A DNA stretch of 64,000 nucleotides, taken from Candidatus Sumerlaeota bacterium (GTDB lineage: Bacteria > Sumerlaeota > Sumerlaeia > JAFGJS01). The stretch lies in assembly GCA_016928995.1 (NCBI GenBank), contig JAFGJS010000094.1, forward strand, positions 1-64,000, written 5' to 3'. A program made the translations under genes and the position numbers. The notes beneath the pieces were generated by a model that made no database searches, was not told the origin of the DNA, and saw only the letters and a program-made list of their open reading frames with translations. This document shows, one piece after another, positions 24,979-34,362 of the stretch (its first letter is position 1; each line of letters starts with the position of its first letter).

Positions 24979-26214
24979 TTATAGATCGGGAAAACGGTCC
25001 GAGCGCAGCAATCCTGTGTCAGGATCATAGGTCCATTGCCCGCTGAACGGCTCATCGTACTTCAACTCGCCGTCTTCTTTGACGAGTTCCGGAACATCGG
25101 CGATCCGGGGCGGATAAGCGCCGTGTTCTTCCAGGTATCGCGCCAGTTCACGGCGCATGACACTCAGCCTGCCGCCCATCACCTGGCGAATGACGCTGAG
25201 CTTCATCGCCTCGCCGGTGTCCGGATTCAGATCGAAGCCGTGCTCAGGATCGTCGACCCAATCCGGCAGGACGCCGCGCACAGTGCAGGCTTGAATGATT
25301 TGGGCGAAATTGCCGCTCAAGGATTCGCCGCTCTGCATCGCCAAATCGGCCATCTGGGTCAGGCGGCCCCAGGAAATATATTCATAGTCCTTCAGGTAAC
25401 CAGCGGTTTCCAGCTCCCGTAAATGATGAAGGCCGCGGCCGTTGTCGAGTTTGAACTGCTCGATTTTTTCATTGATCCCGGCCAGCGTCCATCGCTCCAG
25501 TGAAATGCGAGCGCGTTTGCGCCGCATATCACTCATCAACTCGTCTCCGCTGTCCACGGAATCGAACCAGTCTTTGCACCATTTTTCAAAGGCGATTTGA
25601 TAAAGCCCCATTTTTTCGTCGAGGTAGATTCCCATGCCCTCGATCCAGTCCGGAGCGTCGACGCATTTGGCGGCCATGCGCTGATAAAATTTCGCCTTCT
25701 TGTATTGATCATCGTTGAACGCGCATTGAAACAGAGCAAGGAAGGGAATGCGGTAATAGCGGCGCGGATTGGCATACATGCCTTTGTCCAGCAGTTTCAG
25801 CGCGGCTTCGGTGTCATTGCTATCCTCGCCCATCACCATGGAGCCAAAATCGTACGCATACACCATCCTGGGCTCCAATGTCGTGATCACATCGAAAAGA
25901 TGCAGGACTGGCGCATACTCGCGTGAGGAGCGGTAAATGCCGCCAAACACCTGGATTGACCGGAGCCAGAGCAAGTGCGCCGTGATGGTGTCATAGCCGA
26001 ATGTAATGACCTTGCCGAACTCGCCGGAAGGAAGGTTGCCTATGCGAAAGCCCTTCTCCAGAGAAACACGCTCCCGCGTCAACTGATAGCGCTCCTGAAT
26101 CCAGGCCGACGTCCCCAGCAGCGCGGCCAGCAACGCGACGCCGAAGATCAAACCGCCCAGTCGCGCGCTTCCGCGAATAGATCGTCTGCGAGATGTCGGG
26201 GATTTTCCGGGCAT
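24979..26214 (-). CDS. Membrane-anchored helical-repeat protein of the ABC-2 operon
   Basis: A 411-residue protein. A basic N-terminus is followed by one membrane helix (about 20-40, LIFGVALLAALLGTSAWI), then an all-helical periplasmic region with TPR-like spacing (TLEPRMVYAYDFGSMV, EAALKLLDKGMYANPRRYYRIPFLALFQC). The C-terminus has short strands and WTYDPDTGLLRSDRF, reminiscent of pilin-like C-termini. AAGGAG overlaps the stop of the permease gene 11 bases upstream, so it is co-translated with the exporter. I do not recognise a named family; proteins of this type recur beside ABC-2 exporters. An accessory role in export or envelope assembly is inferred. Confidence 0.65.
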   Translation of the reverse strand: MPGKSPTSRRRSIRGSARLGGLIFGVALLAALLGTSAWIQERYQLTRERVSLEKGFRIGNLPSGEFGKVITFGYDTITAHLLWLRSIQVFGGIYRSSREYAPVLHLFDVITTLEPRMVYAYDFGSMVMGEDSNDTEAALKLLDKGMYANPRRYYRIPFLALFQCAFNDDQYKKAKFYQRMAAKCVDAPDWIEGMGIYLDEKMGLYQIAFEKWCKDWFDSVDSGDELMSDMRRKRARISLERWTLAGINEKIEQFKLDNGRGLHHLRELETAGYLKDYEYISWGRLTQMADLAMQSGESLSGNFAQIIQACTVRGVLPDWVDDPEHGFDLNPDTGEAMKLSVIRQVMGGRLSVMRRELARYLEEHGAYPPRIADVPELVKEDGELKYDEPFSGQWTYDPDTGLLRSDRFPDL

Positions 26215-26225
26215 CTTCGCGCTCC

Positions 26226-27173
26226 TTACTTGAAATTCCGCCGGCTGAAGATCAGACAGGCCAGCGTAAGCACTGCAGCGGGATAAATAACGCCGTACAA
26301 AATTTCCGAGCCATAAATCGGCGCCTTGTCTTCATAGATCGCGTCGCTGACCTTGTAAAAGATCGACAGGTTCGGCGCGATAAGGGCGATGACCTGGGCC
26401 AACGCCGCCTTAAAATGCAGGGTCATGTCCGCGCCGCCGGACGCCTGGATCTTGTCTTGCAATTTCCAAACGTAGCGAATGATGTCCTCATTGCCGCGGC
26501 CGACGAGGAAAGTCATGATCGTCATGAACGCACTGAGAATCGGCGTGCTGAAAGACGAGAATAAAATGGCGAAGGCCACGATGATCGCCAGTTCGAAGCA
26601 GTTCATGCTGATCACAGTCATGATGTTTTTCGTCGCTTCGGTCGGATCGTGGCCGAAGAAAGAGCCGGCGCCCTTGGGGATCGCGCCCAACAGCGCTTTG
26701 ACGTAGTACATGTAGATGTCGGCTTGGGTGTAAGAGCCCTTCTGGCTCGCTAAGTGCATGAAGTAATCATTCATCGTCTGCTGATCCACGACGGAGTAAT
26801 AGTGTATCGCCATCAGGAAGAACAGCGTCATAATGATGACATTGGCGTAAATGGTCAGCAACAACCCGAAGTACTTGCCCAGAATGAAGTGCGTGCGATC
26901 GATCGGCTTGCTGACAATGGTGTAGATCGTCTTCTTGTCGATCTCATTGTAGACCAATCCGATTCCAATGAAGACGGCGATCATGATGCTGAAAAAGTTG
27001 ATGCCAAACAGACCGATGCTGCGGATCAAGTCTTCCGGGGCGCTCACGGAAAGGTCGCCCATGATGCCGCCGCTGATGATGATCAGTATCGCGAACAGCA
27101 AAATCACATACAGGATGCGGTTGCGGATCGCCTCCTTGAATGTGTTCAACGCAATCACAAAAATGGAATACAT
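26226..27173 (-). CDS. ABC-2 type transporter permease
   Basis: A 315-residue membrane protein with six or seven helices. The first (FKEAIRNRILYVILLFAILIII) shows the usual ABC-2 N-terminus, FxxxxRnRi. The extracellular loop between helices is enlarged (about 120-180). The motif IDKKTIYTIVSKPIDRTHFILGKYFG is characteristic of ABC-2/ NosY-like permeases. It lies 39 bases after the ATPase gene and 11 bases before the helical-repeat gene, in one leftward operon. The substrate is unknown. Confidence 0.88.
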   Translation of the reverse strand: MYSIFVIALNTFKEAIRNRILYVILLFAILIIISGGIMGDLSVSAPEDLIRSIGLFGINFFSIMIAVFIGIGLVYNEIDKKTIYTIVSKPIDRTHFILGKYFGLLLTIYANVIIMTLFFLMAIHYYSVVDQQTMNDYFMHLASQKGSYTQADIYMYYVKALLGAIPKGAGSFFGHDPTEATKNIMTVISMNCFELAIIVAFAILFSSFSTPILSAFMTIMTFLVGRGNEDIIRYVWKLQDKIQASGGADMTLHFKAALAQVIALIAPNLSIFYKVSDAIYEDKAPIYGSEILYGVIYPAAVLTLACLIFSRRNFK

Positions 27174-27212
27174 AATCTACGCCCTTGGCAATTGAATGTC
27201 ATTCGATTAACG

Positions 27213-28214
27213 TCAGATGTTCTTCGCTTTCGTTTCTTCGCCGCTTGGCCGCACTTGATCGACGAAGAATTCCTCGAGCGTCTCCTTGCGCGGGGCAAGC
27301 GAGATCAAACGGCCGTTTTCCGCCAGGCATTTGCGCACGAGCGCCTGCGCAGCCTGTTCGCCTTCGAAGACGAACAAGTGCTCTTCGCCGGCAGCCACGT
27401 TGCGCGTCGCTTGCGATTCGAACTGCTCGACGGTTTCCGAAGAGATGCCAGCCACGGTCACCTCGTATTCCTTGATGCGCGCGGAAAGCAGCTCATTGAG
27501 CCGGCCGATGCTGCTCAGCTTGCCCTTGTGCACAATAGCCACCCGGTCGCAGATCAACTCCGCGTCGCTGAGAATATGCGAAGAGAAAAACACCGTTTTG
27601 CCCTGATCGCGGAGCAGCAGGATCAAGTCGCGCACTTCCTTCCGGCCCAGCGGATCGAGTCCGGATTGCGGCTCGTCAAGAAAGACGATTTTGGGATCGT
27701 TCAGCAGCGCCTGAGCCAGTCCGGCGCGCTGAAGCATGCCCTTGGAGTACCCCTTCAACGGAACGTCCGCCGCATACGCGATGCCGGTGAGTTCGAGCAA
27801 TTCCTCGGTGCGCTTGCGGCGCAGGCTCCGCTCCATGCCATAGAGCTGGCCGTAGTAATGAAGGAATTCGCGCCCGGTAAGATAATCGTAAAAATAAGGA
27901 TTCTCCGGCAGAAACCCGATCTTGGCTTTGGTCGGCTTGTGCCCCAGCGGATGGCCCATAATTTTCGCCGTGCCGCGCGTGGCGAAATGGATCCCCATCA
28001 GAATTTTAATCGTGGTCGTCTTGCCCGCGCCATTGGGGCCCAGCAAACCGAAAATTTCGCCTTCCTCCACATCCAGCGTAAGATCCTGAAGCGCGGCGGT
28101 GCGGCGGTTTTTCAACCGGATCTTGAGTCTGCCATGCTCCACGTCAATAAAGTTCTGAACGTAAATCTTGCTCAGATTGCGAATTTCAATCACAGGCGCC
28201 ATATCAAGATTCAT
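27213..28214 (-). CDS. ABC transporter ATP-binding protein (ABC-2 / CcmA-like)
   Basis: A 333-residue ATPase with Walker A GPNGAGKTTT, a Q-loop region (LPENPYFYDYLTGREFL), signature YSKGMLQRAGLAQALL, Walker B IVFLDEPQSGLDPLGR and H-loop SSHIL. A C-terminal extension of about 90 residues is of the DUF4162 type. Methionine 5 (28202) is an alternative start, because GCAAGGA is badly placed for the first ATG and about 11 nt before the second. It drives the permease encoded next. Export of a lipid, polysaccharide or peptide is typical, but the substrate cannot be deduced. Confidence 0.92.
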   Translation of the reverse strand: MNLDMAPVIEIRNLSKIYVQNFIDVEHGRLKIRLKNRRTAALQDLTLDVEEGEIFGLLGPNGAGKTTTIKILMGIHFATRGTAKIMGHPLGHKPTKAKIGFLPENPYFYDYLTGREFLHYYGQLYGMERSLRRKRTEELLELTGIAYAADVPLKGYSKGMLQRAGLAQALLNDPKIVFLDEPQSGLDPLGRKEVRDLILLLRDQGKTVFFSSHILSDAELICDRVAIVHKGKLSSIGRLNELLSARIKEYEVTVAGISSETVEQFESQATRNVAAGEEHLFVFEGEQAAQALVRKCLAENGRLISLAPRKETLEEFFVDQVRPSGEETKAKNI

Positions 28215-28463
28215 CCTTGCTTCAAGTCCGCCGCACGGCTCAAGCGGTTGTTCAACGCATCTTGGCTGACCCGGCGCACAGCGCGACGGCCGCCGGCTGT
28301 TCTGACGTCAGGCCATTCAAAAATGAAGGCTGACTTTGAATTTTAAAATCAGCCGCCAGCCAACCAACAGGCGGAAAATTATTGGTTTGCGCGATGTGCC
28401 TGTCAATGAAAAGACGCACATTTTACCGCGCTCGCTGAGATGATGGAACCGGCGCTGCCGGAA

Positions 28464-28784
28464 TCAGCCGATACGGCGAAGGCGAGTGGTCAGACGGATC
28501 TCGCTGAGAATGGTTTGCACCCTCCGCGCTTCGGCGTGGGTGGTGATGATGATGAGGCTCTTCTGCATTTTTTCGACGCGCTCCACGATGCCGTCAGCCA
28601 TTTGCGCGCCGCATTGCAGCGCCTTCATAACCTGATGCACCACATCCTCACGGTAGTGGCAGGTGTCGTCGTAAAGCACCACGCCCCAGCCCTCTCCCGG
28701 CGACAGGTGCGTTTCCAGGAGTTCATTCAAATGCGACCAATCCGGCTGCTGCGCTTCACTGGAGTTGTCCATTGGTTCGGACAT
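28464..28784 (-). CDS. clpS: ClpS-like adaptor protein
   Basis: A 106-residue protein. The core GWGVVLYDDTCHYREDVVHQVMKAL matches the ClpS N-degron adaptor start (W/h-x-V-V-L-x-D-D), followed by the helix-strand-helix pattern (VERVEKMQKSLIIITTHAEARRVQTILSEIRL). Known role: delivers N-degron substrates to ClpAP. The start was chosen at the second ATG because GAGG lies 6 nt before it. Several usually conserved ClpS residues are replaced (for example the HT/H-x-x-G positions), so it may be a divergent variant. clpA is not adjacent. Confidence 0.72.
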   Translation of the reverse strand: MSEPMDNSSEAQQPDWSHLNELLETHLSPGEGWGVVLYDDTCHYREDVVHQVMKALQCGAQMADGIVERVEKMQKSLIIITTHAEARRVQTILSEIRLTTRLRRIG

Positions 28785-29097
28785 TTTTTGCCTCATTCAA
28801 TCTTTCTGAACGTATATAATACGGCAAAGATATGCCTTTTTTTGGGAAAATTCAATTATTTTCTACAGGAACGCGAGCCGTTGCGATTCACAATTTTGAC
28901 GATTGATACAAAAGAAGTTGGAGCGGCGCCACTGATGCAGAGAATCCAAAACAGGCGGAAAAACGCCGGTTTCTTGAAAACGGGATCAATGGCGATGGAT
29001 ACAATCCATCAGGCTCTCTTTATGCGCGTAACAATAGTGATGATAGTGAATAATCCTTGATTTTACACGCAGGGCTTTCTACGGTTTTGAACGGCTG
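28785..29097. other. Intergenic region between clpS-like gene and mgtE
   Basis: About 310 bases between divergent genes. It should hold both promoters. It is AT-rich in its first third, and I see no repeat, no riboswitch-like fold that I can recognise (M-box features not evident) and no credible gene. Confidence 0.4.
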
Positions 29098-30513
29098 ATG
29101 CATGACCTTATGCCAGAACGCGGGAAGGTTCGAAAGTTGGAAACTTTTCGTTTAACATATTTCATCAAGCGTTTGCGCGGGTTCCTACAACGGAGCGATT
29201 TTTCCTCCATGCGTCTGCTGCTGGCCGACTACAGCGCGCCGGAAATCGGCGATTTGTTCGAACAGCTGGAGTTGGATGAGCAGCTGAAAATTCTGCGCAA
29301 TCTGGACATTGAAGATGCGGTGGATATTTTCGCCTGCCTGGAGATCGAGCAGCAGCTGGCGCTGATGAGCGAATTCCGCCAGGAACGCGCCGTGCATTTT
29401 CTTCAGGAGATGGATCCGGACGACCGGACGGACCTTTTGCAGCGGCTCCCGGATGAAGCGGCTCAGGCGCTGTTCGAGAAACTCCCGGAGGAAGACCAGA
29501 AGGAAGTCAGCGAGCTGATCCGCTACGAGGAGTCGAGCGCTGGCGGCATCATGACCACGGAATATGCCTGCGTGCCGTCAGACGTTTCGGCGGGCGAAGC
29601 GCTGGAGATCATCCGCTCCAAGCACGAAGATATCGAGATGTCGTGGTATGTTTACGTCGTGGACGATGAGAAGCGGCTGGCCGGAATCCTCACGCTGCAA
29701 AAACTGCTGCTCAATCCGCCGGATACGCCGGTGGAAGAGTTCATGATGCCGCATCCGATCAAGGCCACGCACGACATGGACCAGGAGGATGTGGCGCGCG
29801 AGATGGTGAAATACGACCTGCTGGCCATGCCGGTGGTCGATTATCAGGATCATATGCTCGGAATCGTGACGTTCGACGACGTGGCCCGCGTGATCGAGGA
29901 CGAGGCGACGGAGGATTACGAGCTGTTCGGCGGCGTCATTGCGTCCGACGAAACATACGACAAGGCCAGCATCTGGGGCCTGGTGAAGGAACGGCTCCCG
30001 TGGCTGGCCATTCTGCTCTTGCTCGGTTCGCTGAATGAGTTCGTCGTCTCCTATTACGCCGGTAAAATCGACTTGGGATTGATGGCGATCCTGACCGGCT
30101 TCTTCCCCATGGTGCAGTCAACGGCGGGCAACGCCGGCACGCAGTCCGCGGTGATTATCATCCGCGGCATCGCCACGGGCGAGATCAACTACCGCGCGAT
30201 CGGACTGGTCTTCGGCAAGGAAGTGCTGGTTGGACTGGCTCTGGGTCTGCTGATCGGCTTGCTGGCTTTCGCGCGGGTGGCGCTGTTCAACCATCAAATG
30301 CGCCTGATCGTCAGCGTCGTCGCGGGCAGCACGATCCTGATTCAGATTTTCTTCTCCACAATGTTCGGCGCGCTGCTGCCGATGATCGTCAAACGCATCG
30401 GCCTTGATCCGGCCACGATGTCAAGCCCGTTGATCACCACGACAGTGGACCTGCTCACCGCGGCGGTGTACCTGAACATGGCCATCATCGTCAGCCACAT
30501 GCATCACATGTGA
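29098..30513 (+). CDS. mgtE: Magnesium transporter MgtE
   Basis: A 471-residue protein with the full MgtE architecture: an N-terminal helical superhelix domain (about 30-150, SAPEIGDLFEQLELDEQLKILRNL), two CBS domains (about 150-275, with GGIMTTEYACVPSDVSAGEAL at the first) and five C-terminal membrane helices (about 300-470) with the pore motif FFPMVQSTAGNAGTQSA. It moves Mg2+ into the cell and is gated by cytosolic Mg2+ through the CBS domains. The ribosome binding site before 29098 is weak; a TTG about 14 codons later has GGGAAGG upstream and could be the true start. Confidence 0.96.
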   Translation: MHDLMPERGKVRKLETFRLTYFIKRLRGFLQRSDFSSMRLLLADYSAPEIGDLFEQLELDEQLKILRNLDIEDAVDIFACLEIEQQLALMSEFRQERAVHFLQEMDPDDRTDLLQRLPDEAAQALFEKLPEEDQKEVSELIRYEESSAGGIMTTEYACVPSDVSAGEALEIIRSKHEDIEMSWYVYVVDDEKRLAGILTLQKLLLNPPDTPVEEFMMPHPIKATHDMDQEDVAREMVKYDLLAMPVVDYQDHMLGIVTFDDVARVIEDEATEDYELFGGVIASDETYDKASIWGLVKERLPWLAILLLLGSLNEFVVSYYAGKIDLGLMAILTGFFPMVQSTAGNAGTQSAVIIIRGIATGEINYRAIGLVFGKEVLVGLALGLLIGLLAFARVALFNHQMRLIVSVVAGSTILIQIFFSTMFGALLPMIVKRIGLDPATMSSPLITTTVDLLTAAVYLNMAIIVSHMHHM

Positions 30514-30611
30514 ATTTCCTTGATCGCCGGGCGGCAATCACATAAATCTTAATGTAACGATATTATATGATGCCGAATACCACAGAAAGCAATCTGGCGG
30601 AGTGGAACGTT

Positions 30612-32012
30612 ATGCCCGCCGGTCGCGCCGGAGCTAAAACGAAAAAAATGAAACTTCTCAAACGATTAATCCCCGCCGTCCTGATGACGTTGTTCGTGCT
30701 GCCGCAATGCGGCTGTCTCCAAATGGAGGCTTTGCGCAAGGAAAACGGGCAGCTGCGCAAGTTGAACTCCGAACTGGAGGAACAAAACGAGAAATTCAAA
30801 ACCAACTATTACAAGTTGCTTGAACAGAAAAACCAATTGGAAGGCGAGCAACAGAAAGACATTAAAGCGCTTGAGGCCCAGGTGAAACGTTATCGCGACC
30901 TGAAATCCGAACGTGAGACCTCGCTGGAGGAAAACATCCGCCAGTTGAACTTGCAGCATCAGGGCAAACTGGACGAACAGTCGGGCGAGATCAAACGCCT
31001 GAACGACAAAATCGTGGACCTGGAGTCGCAAGTGGAGAATGCGAAATCGGCGTTGGCGCAAGCCTCGAACGAAAAAGCGGAATTGCAAAAGAAACAAACC
31101 GAATTAGCCGGCGAACTCGAAACCGCGAAACAGGCGCTGGACGCCAAGGAGCATGAGCTCAAACAGTACACGCAGGTGAAAGGCGACTTGCAGCAGAAAA
31201 TGGATGAGGCGCAAAAAACCGCCGCCAACAAGGACGCGACGATTGACGAACTCAAGAAAGAAATCGTCTCCTTGAATGAAAAAATCGAGGATTTGACGGA
31301 CGACTTGACCAGCCGCGATGAACGGATTGCGCACTTAAGCAAAGAGAAAAACGTCACGGATCAGGAATTGAAGGATAAAAAGCAGCGCGAGGCGGAAATC
31401 GCGCAAAAGATCGCCAAACTCGAACAGGCGAATCAGGAGCAGGGAGACGCCCCGCCGGAGGAAATCGCCCAGCGCAAGGCGGAAATCGACCGCCTGACCA
31501 AGGAACTGGAGAGCGTGCGCGCGGAGATGGATAAATCGCCCGCTGAACTGGATCCGGACCTGGCCAAAGTTGAGACGGCCTTGAAGGAAACGCTCAAACC
31601 GCAAATCGACGCGGGCGAGGTGGAAGTGCTTTGCGACCGGCGCGGCGTCGTGGCGCGCATCAGCAGCGATGTGATTTTCGAACCGGGTTCGGTCGTGATC
31701 GACAGCAAAATGGAAGGCATGCTGAAACGGCTCGGAACCCAACTCGCGCAATTCAGCGGCAACCCAATCTCCATCGAAGGGCATACGGATAATCAACCCG
31801 TGCTCAACCTGGGATATCCGCACAATCTGGCGCTATCGGCGCAACGCTCCGTGGCGGTGATGCAATTTTTGATTGAACAGGGAGGCCTGGGCGAGCATAA
31901 TAATGTGCGCTCCGTCGCGTGGGGCAAGTTGCGGCCTATCGCGCCGAACAACACGCCTGAAAGCCGGAGCAAAAACCGCCGGGTGGAGATTATCGTCGAA
32001 CCTAAATCTTAG
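30612..32012 (+). CDS. OmpA-like lipoprotein with long coiled coil
   Basis: A 466-residue envelope protein. The start at 30612 is favoured by GGAG with a 9-nt spacer; 30648 (MKLLKR) is an alternative. The signal sequence ends in a lipobox-like PQCGC. A long coiled coil (about 35-310, many Q/E/K heptads) follows, then a C-terminal OmpA domain with ISIEGHTDNQPV, LSAQRSVAVMQFL and SKNRRVEIIV, the peptidoglycan-binding pattern. Likely tethers the outer membrane to peptidoglycan across an unusually long spacer. It is followed by a hairpin terminator and the tRNA gene. Confidence 0.88.
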   Translation: MPAGRAGAKTKKMKLLKRLIPAVLMTLFVLPQCGCLQMEALRKENGQLRKLNSELEEQNEKFKTNYYKLLEQKNQLEGEQQKDIKALEAQVKRYRDLKSERETSLEENIRQLNLQHQGKLDEQSGEIKRLNDKIVDLESQVENAKSALAQASNEKAELQKKQTELAGELETAKQALDAKEHELKQYTQVKGDLQQKMDEAQKTAANKDATIDELKKEIVSLNEKIEDLTDDLTSRDERIAHLSKEKNVTDQELKDKKQREAEIAQKIAKLEQANQEQGDAPPEEIAQRKAEIDRLTKELESVRAEMDKSPAELDPDLAKVETALKETLKPQIDAGEVEVLCDRRGVVARISSDVIFEPGSVVIDSKMEGMLKRLGTQLAQFSGNPISIEGHTDNQPVLNLGYPHNLALSAQRSVAVMQFLIEQGGLGEHNNVRSVAWGKLRPIAPNNTPESRSKNRRVEIIVEPKS

Positions 32013-32046
32013 GCGCCACTCGGTTTACGGCAGGCCTTGAAATAAA

Positions 32047-32083
32047 AACCGCGGCGCGCCGAAACGCCCCGCGGTTATAAAAA
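32047..32083 (+). terminator. Terminator after OmpA-like gene
   Basis: AACCGCGG and its complement CCGCGGTT around a further partly paired GC-rich loop, followed by ATAAAAAA. It sits between the OmpA-like stop and the 3' end of the opposing tRNA, so it may serve both strands (A-rich left flank). Confidence 0.75.
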
Positions 32084-32084
32084 A

Positions 32085-32160
32085 TGGAGCGAGAAACGGG
32101 GTTCGAACCCGCGACCCCCAGCTTGGGAAGCTGGTGCTCTACCAACTGAGCTATTCTCGC
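32085..32160 (-). tRNA. tRNA-Gly (anticodon CCC)
   Basis: A complete 76-nt cloverleaf. The acceptor stem GCGAGAA pairs with TTCTCGC, the D-arm is AGCTCAGTTGGTAGAGC, the anticodon arm is CCAGC-TTCCCAA-GCTGG with anticodon CCC, and the T-arm has GGTTCGAACCC; the CCA end is encoded. It reads GGG codons. Confidence 0.97.
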
Positions 32161-32203
32161 CCTTGTATCGCTTGCTGATGTCATCAAGTATGGAGACAAA
32201 TCG

Positions 32204-34300
32204 ATGGGTGTGTCAAGAGGCATTCAGCTACGTCAATACTTAAGCGGCCAGCTCAGCGACCAGGTCCACGACTTGGAAAAATCGATCACGACCATTGGCC
32301 GTGATGTGAATTGCGACATCCGGATTCAGGACGGCAAAACCTCCCGTCTGCACTGCGAGATCATCCTCGAAGACGGCTTCAACGTGCTGATCGACCGGCA
32401 CAGCACCAACGGCACATTCGTCAACAACGCCCGGGTTGTGCACCATATTCTGGAAGCGGGCGACATCATCCAGGTCGGCAACACGCATTTCCTGGTGGAG
32501 GGCGCGGCCTCGACTAAAACCGAGCCGGTGCATTTCGATCAGCAAAGCGAATCCGACATCATCAAGTCGATTCACGTCAAGGACGCCATGCCGCGCTTCG
32601 AGCAGCTCGGGGCTCGCGAGGAATTCAACGGCGAATCGCTGGAAGAGCAGTTCTTCAAGCAATCCGAATACTTTTCAACCCATGACCAGGAAGTGCCGGC
32701 GGACTATATTCCGCGCGTATCGAGCCAGCGCCGTGTCTTGAGCGATTCCGCCATGGAAGCCGAGGGCGGGCATCATCGCCTGGCGCCGCTCGAGCCGAAA
32801 CCGCGCCCGAAGCCAAAGGAGGAAGCCCCTCCCCCGGCGCCCAGCGCAGAGGCACAGCCGCCCGTTCCGCCTGAAGCCGAGCAGCTTCTGCCGTCGCAAT
32901 CTGCGGCGCCGGAAAAGGCTGCCACGAGCATTGAGCCCCATCCAATGGAAATGCTGCAGGAACTTCGCGTGCTTTACGCCGTGATGGACCGGCTCAATCG
33001 GCTGAACAACCATGAAGAGCTTTATGACTGCATCGGCCAGATGATCTTCGACGTGTTCAAGAAGACCGAGAACTTCGTGCTGGCCGTATTCCACGAAGGG
33101 CAAGCCGATCCGGACAGTTTTCACGTTGTGCGCAGCTTGCATCAGGGCAACCCCATGGCGGCGGACTCGATCGGCATCAGCCGCACACTGGTGCAGACCG
33201 CGATGGAGACCCAATCGGGCATCCTGGCTGGCAACGCCTCGAACGATCAGCGCTTCGACGCATCGGAAAGCATGATCCGCTATCAGATCAAGAGCGTGAT
33301 GTGCGCCCCGATGATCAGCGGAGAGCACTGCATCGGCATCGTCGTCGTGGACAATCGCACGGAGCCGTTCTGCTTCACGGAAAAGGATCTGGCGTTATTC
33401 ACGGCCATGACGGCGCAATTCGCCGTGACGCTGGACAAACTGCTGATGACCCACCGGTTGAATCGCGCCTTCCATGAAACGATGCTGTCGCTGATCAACG
33501 CCATGGAGGCGACGGATTCCTACACCCGCGGCCACACACAACGAGTCTGCCAGTACGCCCTGGGCATCGCGCGGCAAATAGGGCTGAATTCCGAACAGCT
33601 TTCCGACATGCAAACGGCGGCGATGCTGCATGACATCGGCAAGGTGGGCATCAAGCAAGGCCTGCTGAATAAAGAAGGCTCGCTCAGCGACACGGAGTTT
33701 ATCCGCATCAAGGACCACGTCGAGATGGGCTGCTACATCCTCGAACCCATCGCGTATCTGCGCAAGGTAATCCCGATCATCCGCTCGCATCATGAGCGTT
33801 GGGACGGACAGGGATATCCGGACAACTTGAAGGGCGAAGAGATTCCGCTGCTCGGACGGATTCTGGCCGTCGCGGATTCGCTCGACGCCATGACGACGCA
33901 GCGCTCCTATAACGATCCGCTCTCCAAGCAGATGGCCGTGCGGCGTTGCCGTGAAGCGGCGGGAACGCAATTCGATCCGAAGGTTGTGGACGCGCTTGAA
34001 GAATACATGCGCCAGTACGACCTGATCACCACGGAAAAAACCTTCATCGGCGATCCGAGCAAATTCCTGCCGCTGAAATTCAACTGGGTTCAGGAGGATT
34101 CGGCGCAGATAGAACGGCAAGATGACCGGCCGGTGGATCCCAAGGCGCCTTCGGAGCCGTCGCCGTCCATGCCGGCGAGTTTAATGGACTTGATCGAAGC
34201 GGAAGCCGACGAGGCAAACGGCCGCGAAGCCGATCCAGCCAAGGAAACGATTCGCGCCGACGCTGAATCGCTCGATCTGGAAGATTTGGACCACATCTGA
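32204..34300 (+). CDS. FHA-GAF-HD-GYP signalling protein
   Basis: A 698-residue cytoplasmic protein. An FHA domain (about 20-105, IGRDVNCDIRI, SRLHCEI, STNGTFVNN) is followed by a linker with a Pro/Ala/Lys-rich stretch (about 190-240), a GAF domain (about 255-415) and an HD-GYP domain (about 425-590) with LHDIGKVG and HHERWDGQGYPDNLKGEEIP. The tail is acidic. HD-GYP proteins hydrolyse cyclic di-GMP; FHA domains bind phosphothreonine peptides. So this protein may link Ser/Thr phosphorylation and a GAF ligand to c-di-GMP turnover. GGAG lies 8 nt before the ATG. A histidine kinase gene follows after 62 bases. Confidence 0.92.
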   Translation: MGVSRGIQLRQYLSGQLSDQVHDLEKSITTIGRDVNCDIRIQDGKTSRLHCEIILEDGFNVLIDRHSTNGTFVNNARVVHHILEAGDIIQVGNTHFLVEGAASTKTEPVHFDQQSESDIIKSIHVKDAMPRFEQLGAREEFNGESLEEQFFKQSEYFSTHDQEVPADYIPRVSSQRRVLSDSAMEAEGGHHRLAPLEPKPRPKPKEEAPPPAPSAEAQPPVPPEAEQLLPSQSAAPEKAATSIEPHPMEMLQELRVLYAVMDRLNRLNNHEELYDCIGQMIFDVFKKTENFVLAVFHEGQADPDSFHVVRSLHQGNPMAADSIGISRTLVQTAMETQSGILAGNASNDQRFDASESMIRYQIKSVMCAPMISGEHCIGIVVVDNRTEPFCFTEKDLALFTAMTAQFAVTLDKLLMTHRLNRAFHETMLSLINAMEATDSYTRGHTQRVCQYALGIARQIGLNSEQLSDMQTAAMLHDIGKVGIKQGLLNKEGSLSDTEFIRIKDHVEMGCYILEPIAYLRKVIPIIRSHHERWDGQGYPDNLKGEEIPLLGRILAVADSLDAMTTQRSYNDPLSKQMAVRRCREAAGTQFDPKVVDALEEYMRQYDLITTEKTFIGDPSKFLPLKFNWVQEDSAQIERQDDRPVDPKAPSEPSPSMPASLMDLIEAEADEANGREADPAKETIRADAESLDLEDLDHI

Positions 34301-34362
34301 AGCCGCACATTCAACTGGCGGGCTGATGCGAAGCTCAGACCCGCGGATTGTAGCCTTGCCTC

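Noticed and set aside
26754-28346. 530-codon ORF on the plus strand
   Set aside because: Spans the antisense of two ABC genes and their spacer; no family features.
30567-30611. Longer start of the OmpA-like gene used in the ORF track
   Set aside because: No Shine-Dalgarno at that ATG; a GGAG with ideal spacing supports the ATG at 30612, closer to the signal sequence.
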